Source: Acanthacorydalis orientalis (lineage: Eukaryota > Arthropoda > Insecta > Megaloptera > Corydalidae). From it: a stretch of 64,000 nt of DNA. The notes under the pieces were generated by a model. The model did no database searches. It worked only from the letters and a program-made list of their open reading frames with translations, and was not told where the DNA came from. Below, in pieces: positions 63,437 through 64,000 of the stretch. Position numbers and translations under genes: made by a program. Each line of letters begins with the position of its first letter. Position 1 is the stretch's first letter. Location of the stretch: positions 5,856,001 through 5,920,000 of the forward strand of contig CM068320.1 of the NCBI GenBank assembly GCA_034766995.1. Direction: 5' to 3'.

Positions 63437-64000
63437 TTGTTAATTCAGCTGTAGTATTGAGATTTCCTAATCTTACACTCATAAATATTCAAAGAATTGT
63501 AAATAAAGCACTATATGGGAATGAATATATTACTGATATTCAATAAAGTTTTTATGCAAACCAGTCTTGTATGCTTTGAAAACAATGTTATATTGGCAAG
63601 CATCCAATTTTTTCATATCAGAAGTATGAAAAGATTAGATTGAGGGAACTAGTTTATAACTTTGGATGAGGTTATGCAAATAGAAGCGAGTGTAATATTT
63701 CGTATCTGTTTTAGCAATTTACGAAAATGTTTGCTTTATTTATCTCTATTTATTCTTTAGAGTAAGTTTTTTCATATAATGTATTTTCGTTAAATATTAT
63801 GAAAATTACATATTTTGTGTAGAAAATTTGTTGAATATAGAAATAAATTTAAAAGTTTTTGTAAACCGAATTTCATGATATTCTTCTTGTTTAAGAAGTT
63901 TTTAAATTGTTAAGAAGATTATTTTATATTCAGTTAATTGAATGGTATTAAATTCATACAAGTATTGTTTTTTCTATAATTTATTTAAAAATATTTAATA
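63437..64000. other. Gene-free AT-rich stretch to the window end
   Basis: No supported feature. Confidence 0.5.

Overview
The window is eukaryotic nuclear DNA: very A+T-rich (by eye a quarter G+C or less), with no bacterial gene organisation and no long host open reading frame. It is crowded with (TA)n/(AT)n microsatellites, some 200-300 bp long, and with remains of TA-targeting DNA transposons. The mixture of mariner lineages, including one of the mellifera type, together with a non-LTR retrotransposon and pogo/Tigger-like elements, is most like an arthropod (insect) genome. That is an inference; no gene here fixes the species.

Layout. At least seven mariner-type lineages are present, called MLE-A to MLE-G here. 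MLE-A has seven copies (41-605, 6565-7112, 22770-23364, 31149-31745, 34140-34702, 46790-47349, 60121-60656). All share one internal deletion, so this is an amplified non-autonomous family of about 0.56 kb. MLE-B has three copies (1210-1730, 9580-10504, 25748-26349). MLE-C has an 827-bp copy (20770-21596) and a 289-bp miniature (16205-16493). MLE-D is a mellifera-type copy (43926-44846), MLE-E the best preserved copy (19327-20245), MLE-F a two-ended remnant (29763-30326) and MLE-G a decayed fragment (about 54190-54560). None can encode a working transposase: each has lost the N-terminus, the catalytic core, or frame. Three 5'-truncated LINE 3' ends (7478-7781, 27306-27543, 50643-51122) lie in the same orientation, each with a GAT-type tail. 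A pogo/Tigger-like miniature lies at 62671-63186 and a possible pogo end at 56756. Two foldback elements (13148-13325, 18479-18676) and a 278-bp palindrome (831-1108) complete the mobile fraction.

Ordinary genes are nearly absent. The best host-gene signal is a possible 3'-terminal coding exon on the minus strand (10805-10925) ending in a membrane-helix-like segment, with a downstream AATAAA. A weaker set of three splice-compatible open blocks lies at 58368-59239 (minus). Everything else is AT-rich intergenic or intronic sequence.

The most interesting structure is the relation between microsatellites and transposons. Many element ends sit on (TA)n tracts, and one MLE-B copy carries two long (TA)n tracts that its sister copy lacks at the matching sites. 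A second dispersed family, built on a GAAGATGG-CACACG-GAAAC core and often in inverted pairs, occurs six or more times and resembles no element I can name with certainty. I see no evidence for a novel gene-encoded system.
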